In this document: one piece after another, positions 1 to 12,391 of the stretch
Layout: each line of letters starts with the position of its first letter
Numbering within the stretch: the stretch's first letter is position 1
Translations under genes and position numbers: made by a program
From: Porphyridium purpureum
Taxonomy: Eukaryota; Rhodophyta; Bangiophyceae; Porphyridiales; Porphyridiaceae
Assembly: GCA_008690995.1 (NCBI GenBank)
Contig: VRMN01000001.1
Coordinates: 62,001 to 126,000 of the forward strand
Direction of reading: 5' to 3'
DNA: 64,000 nucleotides
The notes under the pieces: model-generated
The model's database searches: none
What the model was told of the DNA's origin: nothing
Seen by the model: the letters and a program-made list of their open reading frames with translations, nothing else

Positions 1-3000
1 TGTGCGTTCGCATTGATGCATCGTTACGCCTCTTCTTAATCAAATAAGCTGGCACACATATCCTGTCCTGGTTTGGACATAATCACAGTTGCGGCGGAAG
101 TTTCGACTTCAGTTTTTTAAGCTGAACCGACAAGGCCTAAAACTTGATCCGATTTCAGTTGCGGTGGTGTCCCGAGACGCCGTGCTCCGGTTTCATGGGA
201 GTGATTGGTCCCCTATACTTTTAAGACTGAAATTTCGAGGGCTTGATGGGGAGGTAGTCTTTAGGACTCGTTGCCGCTCCTTAGGACAGCAGACTTCTCA
301 GAGTAAGTGTTTTCCTCTCCGTTCATCTCGACCTATTAAAATCAGGGATTAGTTGCCATCCCACGACAAAGGGGCCCAATTTTATGTTTGTGCTCCTTCA
401 CGAAACCCAAAGTGCGCCGCATCTGGCCGAGGCAGCCGTGCTGGGCGAGCAACTGGCTGCGTGCTATATGTCCTTACTGTGCTGTGATCGCTATCCAGCT
501 CGGTATTTTTGCAGTTTAGTATTTCATTAAACATGGATCATTTCTTTGACGACCGCAGCACCTCGGCACCGTCTTCAATTACATTGATCGTCACGCACGA
601 GCAGCAAGTGTTCGTGTATGCCTCCGTTACGAGCACCAACTTGTGAAAGCAAAACCACCGAGCCGTGGCACTGTACGGCAGGGAGCTCGCCGCACGAGCC
701 CAATCTTGTTGATGATTAAACAACTCGCTTCCTTCCAAATCGAACCACGACCTCACTCCTAGCTGGGCAAGGGAGTGTGTCGCAACCAATGATTGCCTAC
801 GAAACTGTGCTTTCCATCTCGTTACAGGGCAGCACATTTCTCGGCCTCCTCTCGATACAGTGACGGATCTACGCGCCAGCAACGGCCGCTAGCCTCGACC
901 AAGTCCCGCAAAATGTTCGTAACGTGCTCATGCACGCAAAGCTATTCAAGCAGCCTCATTGACGAACCATCAACTTGCATCTGCTCTTGCAAGCTATGCA
1001 CGAAAGCCGCATCTAGCAGCGATAATAGGTCCAGGAGACCATTTTCCAAGCAGTCTTGCGACAAATTTTCTGATCATGATAGCGGATCATGTTGAACAAG
1101 TCGAACACTGGAAGCTTGCAGATGGAAAATCTTGCGCACAAGAAATAAGGCAAGCCGCTTGCGGACCTCATCCATCAAGTTGCTGACACGTTCGCGTGCA
1201 AGACGAGCAGTTCGGCGCTGCCTTTAACGTCGGCGCTCATTTTCGGCCTCAGCAAGTCTGGACACCAAGTCTTCCAAACCCTTGTAATATTGGAGAGTGC
1301 AAGCCATATTGCCAACATCCACGAATAGCGCACGATTCCGGTCGGGATCAGAGAATGTCTGGAAAGTATGCTCATCCGGGTCCAATGACACAATGCGTGG
1401 TGGCGCGCCATGCTGGCCTCGATGCTTGGTCTTGTGTAAGTGTGTCGACGTCTTGTGCTTTCGCCATGCATTTGGCTTCTGCGGTGATGCTTCATTCAGG
1501 CTGCAGGTCAGGTAACTTTTGTCTTTGCCGGAAGCACGTGTAGGACTAGTTGGTTCGTATACGGAATAGATGAAAGTCCATTTGCAGAAGCCCACATGCA
1601 GCTTGAGCGCCTCGTTCCGTGTTTAGCCACATGGGTTTGCCGCCAGACACTACCTAAACAACGCAGCCCACACGCAATTCACCCACTTCTTGCGCACTAA
1701 AAATTCTCAGTCTTATGGTCCTTTTGCGTTCAGAAACCGAATATAAGATACTTTGTGTTAACTGGTGCCACAGTCTTACTTTCCAAAGGTTAGAGGAGCC
1801 GCGATCACAGAAGCGTGCTCGCCATCCCGAATCGCGTACAGGACGAATTTGAGCCACGAGCTGTCGGCCACAAGCGCGCTGCCGTAACTTACTACTCGGA
1901 TGCGAGATACTGCGTTCAGTTCACGGTGTCAAACCCGATGCACGGATCCACACGCGCCTCCAGATCCGTCAGAAGCGCAATGCATTTGTCGCATGTTTTC
2001 CGAGTGGCACCAAGCCGATAATACAATCAATGGCGGTCCACTTGGTGGTAAGGACTGACCTTTATTTAGGCCACGCTCGCAACTGTGGCGAGCTGCATTT
2101 ATGCCGCCTCCCGCCCATTCCAATGTGACAGCGCCAAAAGCCCTTCTGCGTTTACACGCAGTTCCTCGCGCTGCATGCCAAGCGATATTTTTCGACCGCG
2201 AGTAGGGCAGTTACATCAAGAATTTCGTAGCGCATGTACCGCTCACTGCCTCCTTGCCCAGCACATGAAACCAAGTCGACGTGTGACGTGTGAAAAACGA
2301 GAAGCCTGCAAATTCGATTAACGCGGCAAGCGGTGATCATATCCATTTTGATGCTACCACCGTTGACTCCGACCTTACCAGTAGGACATCATTCTGGTCG
2401 CCTAATTTGCTTATTCGCCGTCACCAAGTCAAAAAAAAGCCTCCAGGCAAGATGTAGCTTCGATACGCGTGCCACTCGTTGCATCTCTCACCCTCCATAC
2501 TGTGCTGCTAACTGACCGCGCTTGTACGAGCGTCATCCGCCCGATTTGCAAAACATCCTTCGCTGCGGCGCTTTTTCCTAGTACCGTGCGATACCTTAAT
2601 TGTACTTGCATGGAGAGAGAGCCCGATTTTGACTTTCAAGAGGAGCACAGTCAGCGCCCAAAATCTTTGTGTAAAAGGAACTGCAAGCATTCGCATGCAA
2701 ATACGGAGAGCCTATGGGGAATAGCGCGGAAAGCCGAGCGTCCTATGAAAGCTGTCGCGTTTATTGTACTCCTTGACGGCCGCCGAGGGTTCACGTTGAA
2801 GATCTTAATTCGTGGGTAGCCCGGAAACGGCAAGCGACACTCAAAACAAGAGCAAAGTGGTGTGCAGCCGGGCTCGGTACACGCCCAACGACGATGCACC
2901 TGGAACCGTGTCAAACGACGCGGCGCGCGGGCTTCCAAGTGGGTGCCCGGAGGCGCAGTGGAGGCAAAGGTGCAAGTTTGAGATTTACGCCTGTTCTTCT

Positions 3001-3786
3001 TCCACTCACCACCTTTCGTCATGTGTTCTTCAGCTCAAAGCACGCGAGTAAAAATTCTGCCTTATTCTTTCGGAAAAAGCTATGTCGACAGCAAGAGGAG
3101 CAGCCCTACCCTTCACCGTCGTGCACGAGCTGGGCACGCGCATGTTTCCTCTTGTTGCTTTCCAAGACATTAATCAGTGTGAATTTAAAGTTCGACTTGA
3201 ATTAGGACCTAAACAAGGTGTCTGACTGAGAGCACCAAGTTTTGATGCTTAAAACTTACGTTCCAAAAACTGGGGTGTTATCTCCTGATAAGTCTCCAAC
3301 CCGCACTCGAGGGTAGCAGAACGCCCGTCTAGGACTACTTGCATGAGCAGACGCTATGAGAAGAAGCGTCTCGAACACATATCATTCAGCCGCCAGTCTG
3401 TAACAGCGTCTTTTTGTAGTGCTCAAATAGTCTGTTTGTGCCATGCAAATAATTCACTTTTTCTAAGGTAATAATGGATACAGATCGACTAGAGCAATAC
3501 TAAAGGCTGGAGTAAACGGTGTTTGGCAGAGAAAAACAAGTGACTTAGGTGGCGCCCTTCGAAGCTAAGCGGGATTCAATGGAACATCCTTCCGAGGGTC
3601 ATGAGCGCAGCCCCCGCTGCGCTGAACAGGGGCGTGGATAGCGCCAATGCAGTCGCCAAAGAGCAAGACCGGACTTGGAAAGTCTCGCAGAGAAGGTGAG
3701 GGTTGGGTCAGTGAAGCGCGTCCTGAACCAAAGATGATCGCGGACCTAGTAAGCACACGTCACCAGCGTCTCCGCAACCCCCCTGA
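1..3786. other. gene-free region, nothing identifiable
   Basis: No frame longer than about 125 codons resembles a known family. Minus-strand frames around 1175-1595 and 1654-2123 read somewhat like decayed protein (for example a charged stretch ending EDLVSRLAEAENERRR near 1224), but they are broken repeatedly and I cannot assign them. The base composition is more AT-rich than the gene blocks further right. The likely content is old, decayed mobile-element or pseudogene sequence; this is inference. Confidence 0.4.
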
Positions 3787-5400
3787 GTGAATTCGTTGAG
3801 ACTTTGTGCAATGGAGGAACTGCGTAGCAACGAAGAATTTGCCATGTTAAAGTCAAACTTCCACGCGATGCATAACGCGCTCGCCATGAAAGCACGCACA
3901 TCGGAGATGGCATATGACCATGCAAGTGAAAGACAGGAATGGGAAATGCAGGCAGCAACAGAGTTGGTGGTGCAAGCCACTGCAATTACGGCGCTTACGG
4001 CAACATTCCTGTGGTCGGTCAAGACCGCGGATATGATTGGAGTACCGTGATGAAAGGGACGAATCGGAAAGTACGGTCTGGCTCAGAACAGCGCCACACA
4101 GAATCTATAAGTCACTCCGATGTCAATACGCAATGGCTCAGCGAGTATCATATAGGGAGGCAAAGATGTACGCGGTGAATGCGGCAGCCACATATCTTTC
4201 GGGGATGTCCAGCTCTGGAGGACGGGCATGAGCGTAAGTGATGTACACCCTCGCCATTTTGCACGCTTTGTGATAATAATATATTCCTTCACTATGCCCG
4301 AAAAGGCTGTGGAGAGCGCCGGGGATGCCTTGCATGATTTGTTGCAAGGAATCAAGCCAGCAGCCGAGTACGTCTCGGCCTTTTTGCGCCTAAGATTCCG
4401 TTTAGACAATCTCACAAAAGCTGAAAAGATGAAGATATTCATCTGAGGATTAAATACCAAGGTAAAGCTCCAATTCCAGCTGTCGAAGCTAACCACATTC
4501 ACACAAGCGCGCAAAAACGCCACAACGACAAATACGGTTTGTTGGCACAGGAATGCATCGCAAGAGGCCGGAGGTGTAGATGGACGTGCGCCCAGTGGGC
4601 TTGGTCCAGGATAGGGCATGCAGCGCAGGAACGGGCGTGGAGGCAGTCACATCTCCAGGAGAGGCCAAAGCAACCACGCCAAGAGCAGCGACGACGCTGA
4701 GAAGTACGGAACTGCTGAAAGACCACGCAAAAAAGAACTGGAGCATGTTCAAAGTGTGGCTCGCACGACCACTGGAGGCAGGAATGTCCTGCTATGAAGG
4801 AGAGAAAAAGCGGTGCTTCCGGCTCAAAACAACTCAGTAATCTTGGAATTGCGGAGCTAAGTAGTGCAGGAAAGCCAGGCGCCGTCCTAGGCACGATCCC
4901 GATAAATGTGGCCAGCCATGGCGTATAGGCGGTGTTCGACACGAGCGGCAAGCACACATTCAAATTGAAAAGACTGTTGAAGTAAGCGGGGCTATCCTCC
5001 CGCGTGAGGTATGGTAATATCGCGATCATTCGGATTGCTGACGGTCGTTTGACGAGATCTGGCGGTCGGCTGGACACTTAATCAGGCGTGTGTGACAGGC
5101 ATCGGCACACTTTTCTTACAAAACAATGACTCTCACAATGCTGTCCTCGGACTTGATTGGCTGAGAGCTAACGACGCGAGGATGAGCTGTGCGGGCATTG
5201 ATATTTTGGGTATGGAGTCGACCGCGCGCAAGCATGAGCTTTTGCATATTCCGAAGGACCTCACGTGCGATTTGTGTTCCCTCGCGAAGCGGGAAAAAAA
5301 GCATACCATTTGACGCACAGGAGCACGGCACGAGGGTGTTTCAGGGCGCCAGGGAATATTCAAGAAAGCCGTGCCCGTCGACCCGGTAAGTCCTAGAATG
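3787..5400 (+). mobile_element. Ty3/gypsy-like gag-protease fossil
   Basis: Successive plus-strand stretches resemble a retrotransposon gag followed by an aspartic protease. A helical N-terminal region begins near 3811. A gag core with the pattern LRFRLDNLTKAEKMKIFI lies near 4390-4443. A retropepsin-like signature containing DTSGKHTF lies near 4940, followed by the usual downstream motif VLGLDWLRAND near 5146. The order gag then protease matches the family. The element is heavily broken, with many interruptions, and has no terminal repeats that I can see, so it is an old fossil. Family assignment rests on motif recognition only. Confidence 0.55.
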
Positions 5401-6867
5401 TTAAGGGGTTGACGAAACAAGATGGAGAATGACTCATCGACATCGCGGCACAAATTGGGTGTCCACTGGAAGGCTTGGCGATAAGACTGCGAGCGGCGAC
5501 GTGGAACACGTGGTGGCAAACAAGACAAGAGAGCACCATTTGTAAAGCTAAAGTCAAGTGCCGAATCGGAAAAGTCGGAAAAATCGGTGGAGTACCAAAA
5601 GCTGAAGGTGAGAGTTGCTGTTGCATCTCCTTCGTGTTGGCCAGGGCACTCAGAGCGAGGAGATACACAGTCAAAAACAAACAAGAAAATGACCGGCGCG
5701 CACCGCAAAGGAAAAGCGGCGCCTCGCGACGCGTGGGTTGTAAAACATAGAGGGTTCGTGGACAAGCTGCCCCTCTTGCAGTCCAACGTGGATAGAGTGT
5801 CCCCTGTTGCCACGATGCTGTGGATGGACAACCTGCACGATTACACACGCGCACAGTGCGGAAGGATGGGTCAAATCTTCTCGTTTGACAAAGGACACAA
5901 GAGGTGCCCGGTACCGCCGAACTTGTCCGCACTCTGGGAGCCCACATACCCAGAAGGTAGTAGGAATACTCTTGTCGAGAAAGAGACAGTAAAGATGGTG
6001 ACTATACATTGTGCAGAGGCAGCTCGAAAACTAGATCAAGAAGAGGTAAAAGTCTTTGGTTTCATGATAGGGTAACTCGGCTTGGCCTCAAAGGACGCTG
6101 TGGCTCACGACGCTAAATAGGCGACTCTCGAGGAGGAAGGAAAATAACCCGATGGGTGTTCTGAATCTTGTCATTTTTTCACACATGGCGCGCGGCGACG
6201 TCGATGAGATGAAGAACAAACAGTAACCCTCACAAGGCTATTCTCGTTTACCTCATGCCGCCGATGAATTTCTCATCAGTTTCAAGCTAAGGTTTAAGCC
6301 TACGTTATTGGTGCTACAGCTGGTCGGCGAACCAGAGGTAACCGGAGAGTGACGTGCAGCAATTTCTCTTTTGAAATCAGTGGGCTACATGTCGGACGAG
6401 GCATTGCGAGCTCATGCAAATGATGAGGCTAAATGAAGCACGCTTGCCATGGCGATCAAGTACGTGACTGAATTCACGTACGCGAAACACCCCAAAGCTG
6501 GCAGGGCCGGGGCGGTATTAGGCCAGACAATGAGCCACGACCATAAAACCGAGCGTGAGGACGACTATGGGGTAAGCTACATTGGAGCTGAGGAAGGTCG
6601 TCGTACGGGCCAGGACCTGGCTTGCTTCAATTGCAATGGACCGCACGAATTGCGCGACTGCAACAAGCCACCAACATTGGTAAAGATGCGCGAGGCCATG
6701 AGCAAGGCTCAAGCAAGAAAGGCACGATGGCAATGCAAGAAAAAGACGGACAGTAACCCACACGTCGCGGACTGAATTGCGCGCATTGTGCGGAATCTGA
6801 AGGGTGAGTAACCGCATGGCTCGCGGAGCAACAGAAAATCGGCTGAAAGAATGGAACAAGGAACACA
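5401..6867 (+). mobile_element. second gag fossil with zinc knuckle
   Basis: Decayed plus-strand coding sequence ends in a CCHC-type zinc knuckle of the form CX2CX3HX4C (CFNCNGPHELRDC, near 6629-6667) inside a frame at 6449-6775, followed by a Lys/Arg-rich tail. This is the nucleocapsid end of a gag gene. Because it lies downstream of a protease-like stretch (4.9-5.3 kb), it probably belongs to a second element or a rearranged copy, not to the same unit. It is broken in several places, and no RT or integrase is visible before the Tc1 element begins at 6870. Confidence 0.45.
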
Positions 6868-6869
6868 TA

Positions 6870-8270
6870 AAGTGTGACCAAATTGGATAAAAGAGAGTCA
6901 AAAGTCTCAGAAGAAATAGTTAATTAACGGTAAGTTTTGATCTTTTGCTGTGAAAGTAGAACGACGGGGTTCGTCTGTAACGGCTACGACGACAATGTTT
7001 GCCTCAAAAGGGATAGGGGACACTGCCTTGAAGCTATACCTCCGAAGTCGGTGGTTCAATGTCAGCGGAGAAGCGCAAATGTATCGCATCTCGTGAAGAA
7101 CTCCATTTTGACGCCATCGGGCACAATACTGGCCTTTCGGACGAGGAAAAAGGACGTACTCAGGGTCTTTGGGAGTCAGGCAATAGCGTGAGAGCCATTG
7201 CGACCAAAATCGGGCGCTATTAAAACATGGCTCTTCGCTACTTGTCTTCTGCTACGAATGTGTATGGACAGCATTGAGACAATGCGAATGCTTCAAAGCT
7301 GGAGAAAATAGTCAAAACGAAGATTTATGACATCGCTAAGCTTCCGACTCACACGGCTCGTCAAGTTCCAGCAGCTCTACGAATTCGTGCAGCAAAAGCA
7401 GTCCAAAGTTTGACAACAATCAAAAAGGCAATCAAAGTATGGGATGCCGGCGGCAAAATCATTCAGCGTGTCCGCCACTGACATTCAATCACGAGCTCAA
7501 GAGGCTGGCATGAATCAGACACCACCAGTTGGAACCGACGAATTGGGCCACAATTGTGATCACTGACGAGAAGTTCAACCTGGACGGGCAAGATATTTTT
7601 CACAAGACGTGGGTTGAGCGTACGGCAGACGTTTCAGGCGTTTGGTCGCGACATTCCGGCGGTGGCTGATGCATGGTTTGCGGCGCACTTTCGGCGAGAG
7701 GAAAGGTTCGCCTACATTTTATTTAGGGGGCATCTACGGCTGCAAAACATGTTTATGTGCTTCGAGATAACAATGTTCTGGACCGCTGCTATCAGATGGT
7801 GGGCCCGAACATGGATGTTCATCAGGATAACGCGTTGGTGCGAACAAGTCGCCTGGTTAAAAATTTCATGAATGATGAGAATGTGGAGCTTCGAGACTGG
7901 CCGGCGTACTCGCCGGACTTCAATATCATGGAGAACTTGTGGGGGATAATAGCGCCTAAGGTTTACGATGATGCAAGGCAGTATCAGACGGTACTGGAGC
8001 TGAAGAATGCCATTTTACTTGCTTGGGAGACTTTGGGGCCAGCCTGTAGTGGCCAATTTGCACGCGTCTCTGCCGACACGCATATTCGACTGTGCGTATC
8101 GTCGAGGCCCACACGTGCAAGATCACCGGTACCGATTCCGATTCTCTACTGCTGCGCAATGGCCAGAAATATGACGTGTCCCCTATCCGTTTTGACCTCC
8201 TTCACATTCCCTTTCCACCGGACCTTCTTTCCTTGTTATCCTGAAGCAGATCATTTTGTGCGAACCCCAA
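6870..8270 (+). mobile_element. Tc1/mariner transposon, copy 1 (decayed)
   Basis: The left end (AAGTGTGACCAAATTGGATA, 6870-6889) follows a TA dinucleotide and matches the terminal repeat of copy 2 at 18896. A second, internal repeat (GGATAGGGGACAC) sits near 7009 and its inverted partner (GTGTCCCCTATCCG) near 8179, so each end carries paired repeats. Between them is a helix-turn-helix stretch (GLWESGNSVRAIATKIG, about 7157-7207) and a DDE domain: first Asp in VITDEKFNLDG (about 7557-7590), second Asp in VHQDNA, and Glu in NIMENLW with 34 residues between them, i.e. DD34E. The transposase frame is broken by stops and frameshifts. The right outer repeat is not found, so the element is truncated near 8270. 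Confidence 0.75.
7757..8152 (+). pseudogene. Tc1 transposase C-terminal half
   Basis: The open stretch covers the second and third catalytic residues of a DD34E transposase: HQDNALVRTSR, then WPAYSPDFNIMENLWG, the standard Tc1 signature. The upstream part, with the helix-turn-helix and first Asp, is in other frames, so no full-length protein is encoded. Copy 2 at 19682-20131 is closely similar over the same region. The frame continues to 8380, but the part after about 8150 reads through the non-coding right end of the element. Confidence 0.7.
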
Positions 8271-8639
8271 CTGCATGCAACCGCCAGTTGCGCGCAGATA
8301 AGCCTCTGTTCGGCATTTCTGAGTCGGGGGTGTTGCGGCCCCGCAAAAAGGACACCAAAAAAACAACGCTTTGTAAGTAGTCCCACTCTCACGCAAACGT
8401 ACCTGTCCGTATCACTCCCATCCACTGTACCCCCACTCCCCGTAGCCTTACACTCGGCAGCTCTCTCTGCCCGAGCGGATGAATCCTTCCAGAAACCTTC
8501 CAAACTCCGCTTTTCTTCCCAAGATCCATACCCTTTTATTTTCCGTCACTATCGATCCCAGCTTAATTTTACGACCTTTTATAGGCGAGCTCTAGAGCTG
8601 AAAAAAACCCCTCAGGGAAAAAAGCTTAACTAGAATTCA
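8271..8639. other. unassigned spacer after Tc1 copy 1
   Basis: About 370 bases between the truncated Tc1 copy and the GC-rich minisatellite. An open frame (8256-8633) has no recognisable domain and is Ser/Pro/Leu-rich low-complexity. I see no gene here. Confidence 0.4.
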
Positions 8640-8730
8640 CCTCCGCGCCCTCTCACCGCGCCCCCTTACCACGCCCCCTCACCGCGGCCCCTCACCGCGC
8701 CCACTCGCCGCACCCACTCGCTGACTTACA
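8640..8730. repeat. GC-rich degenerate minisatellite
   Basis: Five to six imperfect tandem copies of a 13-15 bp C-rich unit, consensus approximately CGCGCCCCCTCAC, run through this stretch (for example CACGCCCCCTCACCGCGGCC). No coding function is visible. It sits just right of the decayed Tc1 copy. Confidence 0.65.
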
Positions 8731-11700
8731 CGCGCTTCCGCTTCGCTACGACGGCCCGCGCACCGTCTCCCGGGTCCGCAGCCCATCTCAGGCTGTCCTG
8801 CAACAGGGGAACGGTGAACGCAGAAGGAGGAAAAAACATGTTTAAGATGATAAGTATCGTGGTAATTTCAGGCTCTAAGTACTAAAAATATAACCACTCG
8901 CAGCTTCTGCAACCTCCTTGCCCCTTCTTTTTCTTCGGTTCGACGAAACTCTTCGAGCACGCCTTGCCTTTATTCCTTTTCTTGCCTTCGCGCATTTGGT
9001 CGACACAAACGAGTCCCAAGGGAAGGGTACTCGAGCAGAGCGCTTAAATTTTCGTGGCAATGATCCGAATGCCGCGTGAATGAGTCACATTTTCGCCACA
9101 AGTATTGCAATTGGTGGAGCAGAACTTACCTTCAGGACAAGCGCTATGTGGATGCATTGTGCACTCCTCGCGAAACTTAAAAACGAGTCACTGGAATTTC
9201 ACACACTTTAGCACAAAAAATTGCGAAGAGGTGCGATCCCGGATCCGTTTTGGTCGCGCCTGTGTTGTTCGTGATCACAAGGGCGTGAACGCAAAAGGGC
9301 CAGTCTTTTCATAGCTTTGAACCAAAGCCAGCTCTGCCGCGTGCGCGCAAGCCCCCGCCCCGCCAGCATGCAAGCCGCACTATATTGCACACAATGTCTC
9401 ATCGTCTGCTCTGTCACGACTTCAATGCGATTGTGTTGTCAACGGCGCGGCGGAACGCATGGCGGATTGAGCATGAAATTTGTTCGTGATGACTGCTTTC
9501 TCGCCGCAATCGCGAGCTTAGTCTTCGAGACGGCGTTTCACAAGAATGCGTGCGAATGCGACGTTCACGCAGGGCGCCATATGCCGCCGCAGGGTAGTGG
9601 TCACAATGTCTAGCTTTGCAGGCGCGAGGGCGGTATTGTTGGTTTCCACTACATAAGATCGCATTCAAGTCTCCATGTCGTGCACACCCACCGCAACCAC
9701 GTGGTGCCCCAGCTGAAACACACGTGCGAATGAGCGCACAGCGTTGGTGTTGGAGCCTGCTCTGCTGTTGTCACGCTGCGACCATTACATACCCATCTTG
9801 ACAGAGCGCCGCAACGCTCGTGCGCATGTTGCGGCATCTTGTGCTACGAAAATCTGAGTCTGCTCGCAGTGCAAGCAGAACCGAATTCCACACGGTGTCC
9901 GCCACAAAAGCATCCAAACTCTGCAGAGACACTATCTCTATGAGAGCGTTCTTGTTCACAAATTTCTTACCGGACGCTCTACCACTGTGGTGGTTCTTGT
10001 CGGCCGAAAGGACCAGACCGCATGCAAGCAGGGTCCAGCAGCGCTGCAGGCTGCGGAGTCAAAACTGGAAATCAGCAGACAAGTGCCACGACAGCTCATG
10101 ATTTGTGCGCCAATGAGTTCTCGGTCGCGCACCAACCAAACACATCAGCGTCAAAGATGAGAACTCGCATGCGGGCCGGAGCATAGCCTCCGTCATTGTG
10201 TCACTCTGCGCGGTCAGTTGGCGTTTGTGGGAGCTGTCATTCGGGCTGCATCCGTATCCCTCTCTGTACGGGAAGTGCCTGATATAGCTCGTGTACCATT
10301 CACACGCTCATTGTGTCCATGCTCTGAGGTTTCTTGGCCACCTTCGTGTTCCACAAGGTGCTGCTTCCCTCGATACATGTCAAAAAGAGGTCAGCAAGAA
10401 GGTGAAAAGAAATGTAGAAGCTTGTGCCCGGCAGGTTACGCGCAATGATAACGGCATCGCACACCTCGGCGAGCGTCAGGCGGGACATGATCGGGATTAC
10501 ACCGACCAGGTCGTGCATCTCAAAAAAGGCGTGGCTCCAAAGTTTGCCCCACACCATTGGAGACTTTTGGGAGCATGAGACTGGAACTGGGTTTCGGTTG
10601 AGCGCTTTCCACATAAGGCTCGAACAGTCGCTTCGGAAAACACGCGTGCGCACCTAAAGAGGCACGAAGCAAAAGTTGAGCGGTTGCCAAATCGGCTACT
10701 TGAGTTTGCCGCGCCGTTCCGGGTCCAAGAATTGAACCGAACGATTCACTTGCCCGTGCTTTACGCACACGCTGAGCAAATGCAGAATGAAGGACGACCC
10801 AAACGCCACGAACACTCACACTGCATGGTGCCACATACTGAACAACGAGGAATTATGCAGGGTAGGCAGCAGCGGCGCAATGCTGTTGACATCCCAGTTC
10901 ATGGCAGGCTACGTTCGATGTACAAGCGCGACCACCAGGACGAGCACACTGTCCGGAGCCCAAACACGTCGAAGAGCGGCAAAACCTGCGCACGCAATTT
11001 TGGCAAAACGTCCTCCCAGTACAAGGAACGAACAAAAGCATGGACATTTTGACCAAGCCGGCGCGACGACATGGCGCATTCAAGGTCAGCGCAAGGGCGG
11101 CCTCCCTCTCCTGGACGTGATGTTGAGAAGGCGCGCCCAGCTTACTGAGAGATACCTTTCCACCACGTCATGCTCCCTCTCCGCAACCAACAAGCTACGC
11201 CAATGCGACGCTCGGCACAAATACGGCCACCGCCCTGAGCATCGTTGCTTCGACCACAGAGCTCGCGGAGCCCCTAAGCTTCCAGCTGGGTTTCGCGTGC
11301 CGGTGCGCGCCGCAGCAAAATCTGGTGCTGAGCTTGCCACCAAGCTCGCCGCAAAACCTCACCTCGGCTCGTCGCGGCAGCATAAAGCGCGGCCCGCCTG
11401 TTGCAGCCGCAGGGGGACGAACGCAGCTGGCGCGCCGAGTTCATGCGCACGGCTCCCGCATGGCTCGAGCGACAGCGCGCGCAGCACACCGGTGTGGCAC
11501 CGCGTCTGCCTCCTTGGCGCGCGTCGAGCTCAGCGCAGAGTCCCGTAACCGAAACTGTAAGCCGGTGCGTTTCCTACTAAACTCGCTCGTTTTAGTAGAG
11601 CGCTTGAATTGGCGGACGCGGGTGTGGCGCGTGGTGCAGCCGGGTGTCAGGTGGGTGGGCGGGAAGGACAACAGCGTGAGCCGCGCGCGGGGAGAGCGGA
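8731..11700. mobile_element. decayed region, possible Copia remnant on minus strand
   Basis: No host gene is recognisable in about 3 kb. On the minus strand, around 10300-10653, the reading (GKLWSHAFFEMHDLV, then LTLAEVCDAVIIARNLPGTS) loosely resembles the region after the integrase core of Copia elements, where host-derived drift has broken it many times. A plus-strand frame at 10787-11548 is Ala/Arg/Ser-rich without domains and looks spurious. From about 11100 the GC content rises toward the MsrB-like gene. A perfect 8-bp inverted repeat (11574-11581 with 11591-11598) lies about 130 bp upstream of that gene. Confidence 0.25.
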
Positions 11701-11729
11701 GGTAAGGTGCGGACCGAGCGCGCGCGAGG

Positions 11730-12332
11730 ATGTCGGAAGGGCTGAAGAAGCGGCTGTCGAACGTGCTGAGCCCGCGCAAGCAGAAGGCGGCGCCGGCTGC
11801 TGGGGCGGGCGCGAACGAGGATGAAGGCGACTCGGAGGACGAGCGGCCCAAGCACACCTTGGCAAAGTCGTCGAGTTTTATCCGCCTGCAGCCAGACTAC
11901 GAGCGCCCGCCCATAAAAAAGTCCGACCAGGAGTGGCGCGCCAAGCTGAGCAAGCAGGAGTATATAGTGATGCGGACAAAGGGCATGGAGGATCCGGTCT
12001 CCGGCGCGTACCGCAGGAAACCGGCGCGCGAAGGCGTGTATCGCTGCAAAGGTTGTGAGAATCCCGTCCTGTCGACCTGGGACCAGGAGGATGCCGAGCA
12101 GTTGCCGTGGGCCGTGTTCAACAACATTTTGCCTGGTGCGCTGGACCTCGTGCCCACGCAGCGCGGGCTCGATCGCACAGAGGAGGTGTTTTGCGTCCAG
12201 TGCCATTGCTTCATGGGTCTGCGTCCGTCGACCACCCATTTCGACATCAATTCGACGTCTATCCGCTTCTGCATGCTCACAAAGGACCAACACAAGCTGC
12301 TGCTTAAGAACAAGGACCCGGGCCTGTTTTGA
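11730..12332 (+). CDS. MsrB-like protein lacking the catalytic cysteine
   Basis: 200 residues starting at the first ATG (GAGGATGTCG). The first 60 residues are Lys/Ser/acidic and probably disordered. Residues 68-180 follow the methionine-R-sulfoxide reductase fold: EWRAKLSKQEY (cf. LTPEQF/Y), VYRCKGC with Cys106 and Cys109, and a second zinc pair FCVQC with Cys155 and Cys158. The position of the catalytic Cys in the family motif R-F/Y-C-[IV]-N-S is Asp172 here (HFDINSTSIRF), and the HLGH motif is degenerate (CFMGLRP). The structural zinc site is kept but sulfoxide reduction is unlikely, so a binding or scaffold role is inferred. The gene is intronless, with an AATAAA 53 bases after the stop. 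Confidence 0.75.
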   Translation: MSEGLKKRLSNVLSPRKQKAAPAAGAGANEDEGDSEDERPKHTLAKSSSFIRLQPDYERPPIKKSDQEWRAKLSKQEYIVMRTKGMEDPVSGAYRRKPAREGVYRCKGCENPVLSTWDQEDAEQLPWAVFNNILPGALDLVPTQRGLDRTEEVFCVQCHCFMGLRPSTTHFDINSTSIRFCMLTKDQHKLLLKNKDPGLF

Positions 12333-12385
12333 CGTCCTTGCCCTATAGTGCCCTTCAGCTAGAACACAATGCGCTTCAAGACCCG

Positions 12386-12391
12386 AATAAA
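12386..12391 (+). terminator. polyadenylation signal AATAAA
   Basis: Canonical AATAAA lies 53 bases after the stop codon of the MsrB-like gene, in a plausible 3' UTR position. Confidence 0.6.

Noticed and set aside
5133-5831. Minus-strand open frame of 232 codons
   Set aside because: Antisense to the gag/protease fossil; no resemblance to a family.
10787-11548. Plus-strand open frame of 253 codons before the MsrB-like gene
   Set aside because: Low-complexity Ala/Arg/Ser composition, no domain, and located in decayed sequence; it could be a real but unrecognisable ORF, but I cannot support it.
11592-12293. Minus-strand open frame of 233 codons
   Set aside because: Antisense shadow of the MsrB-like gene.
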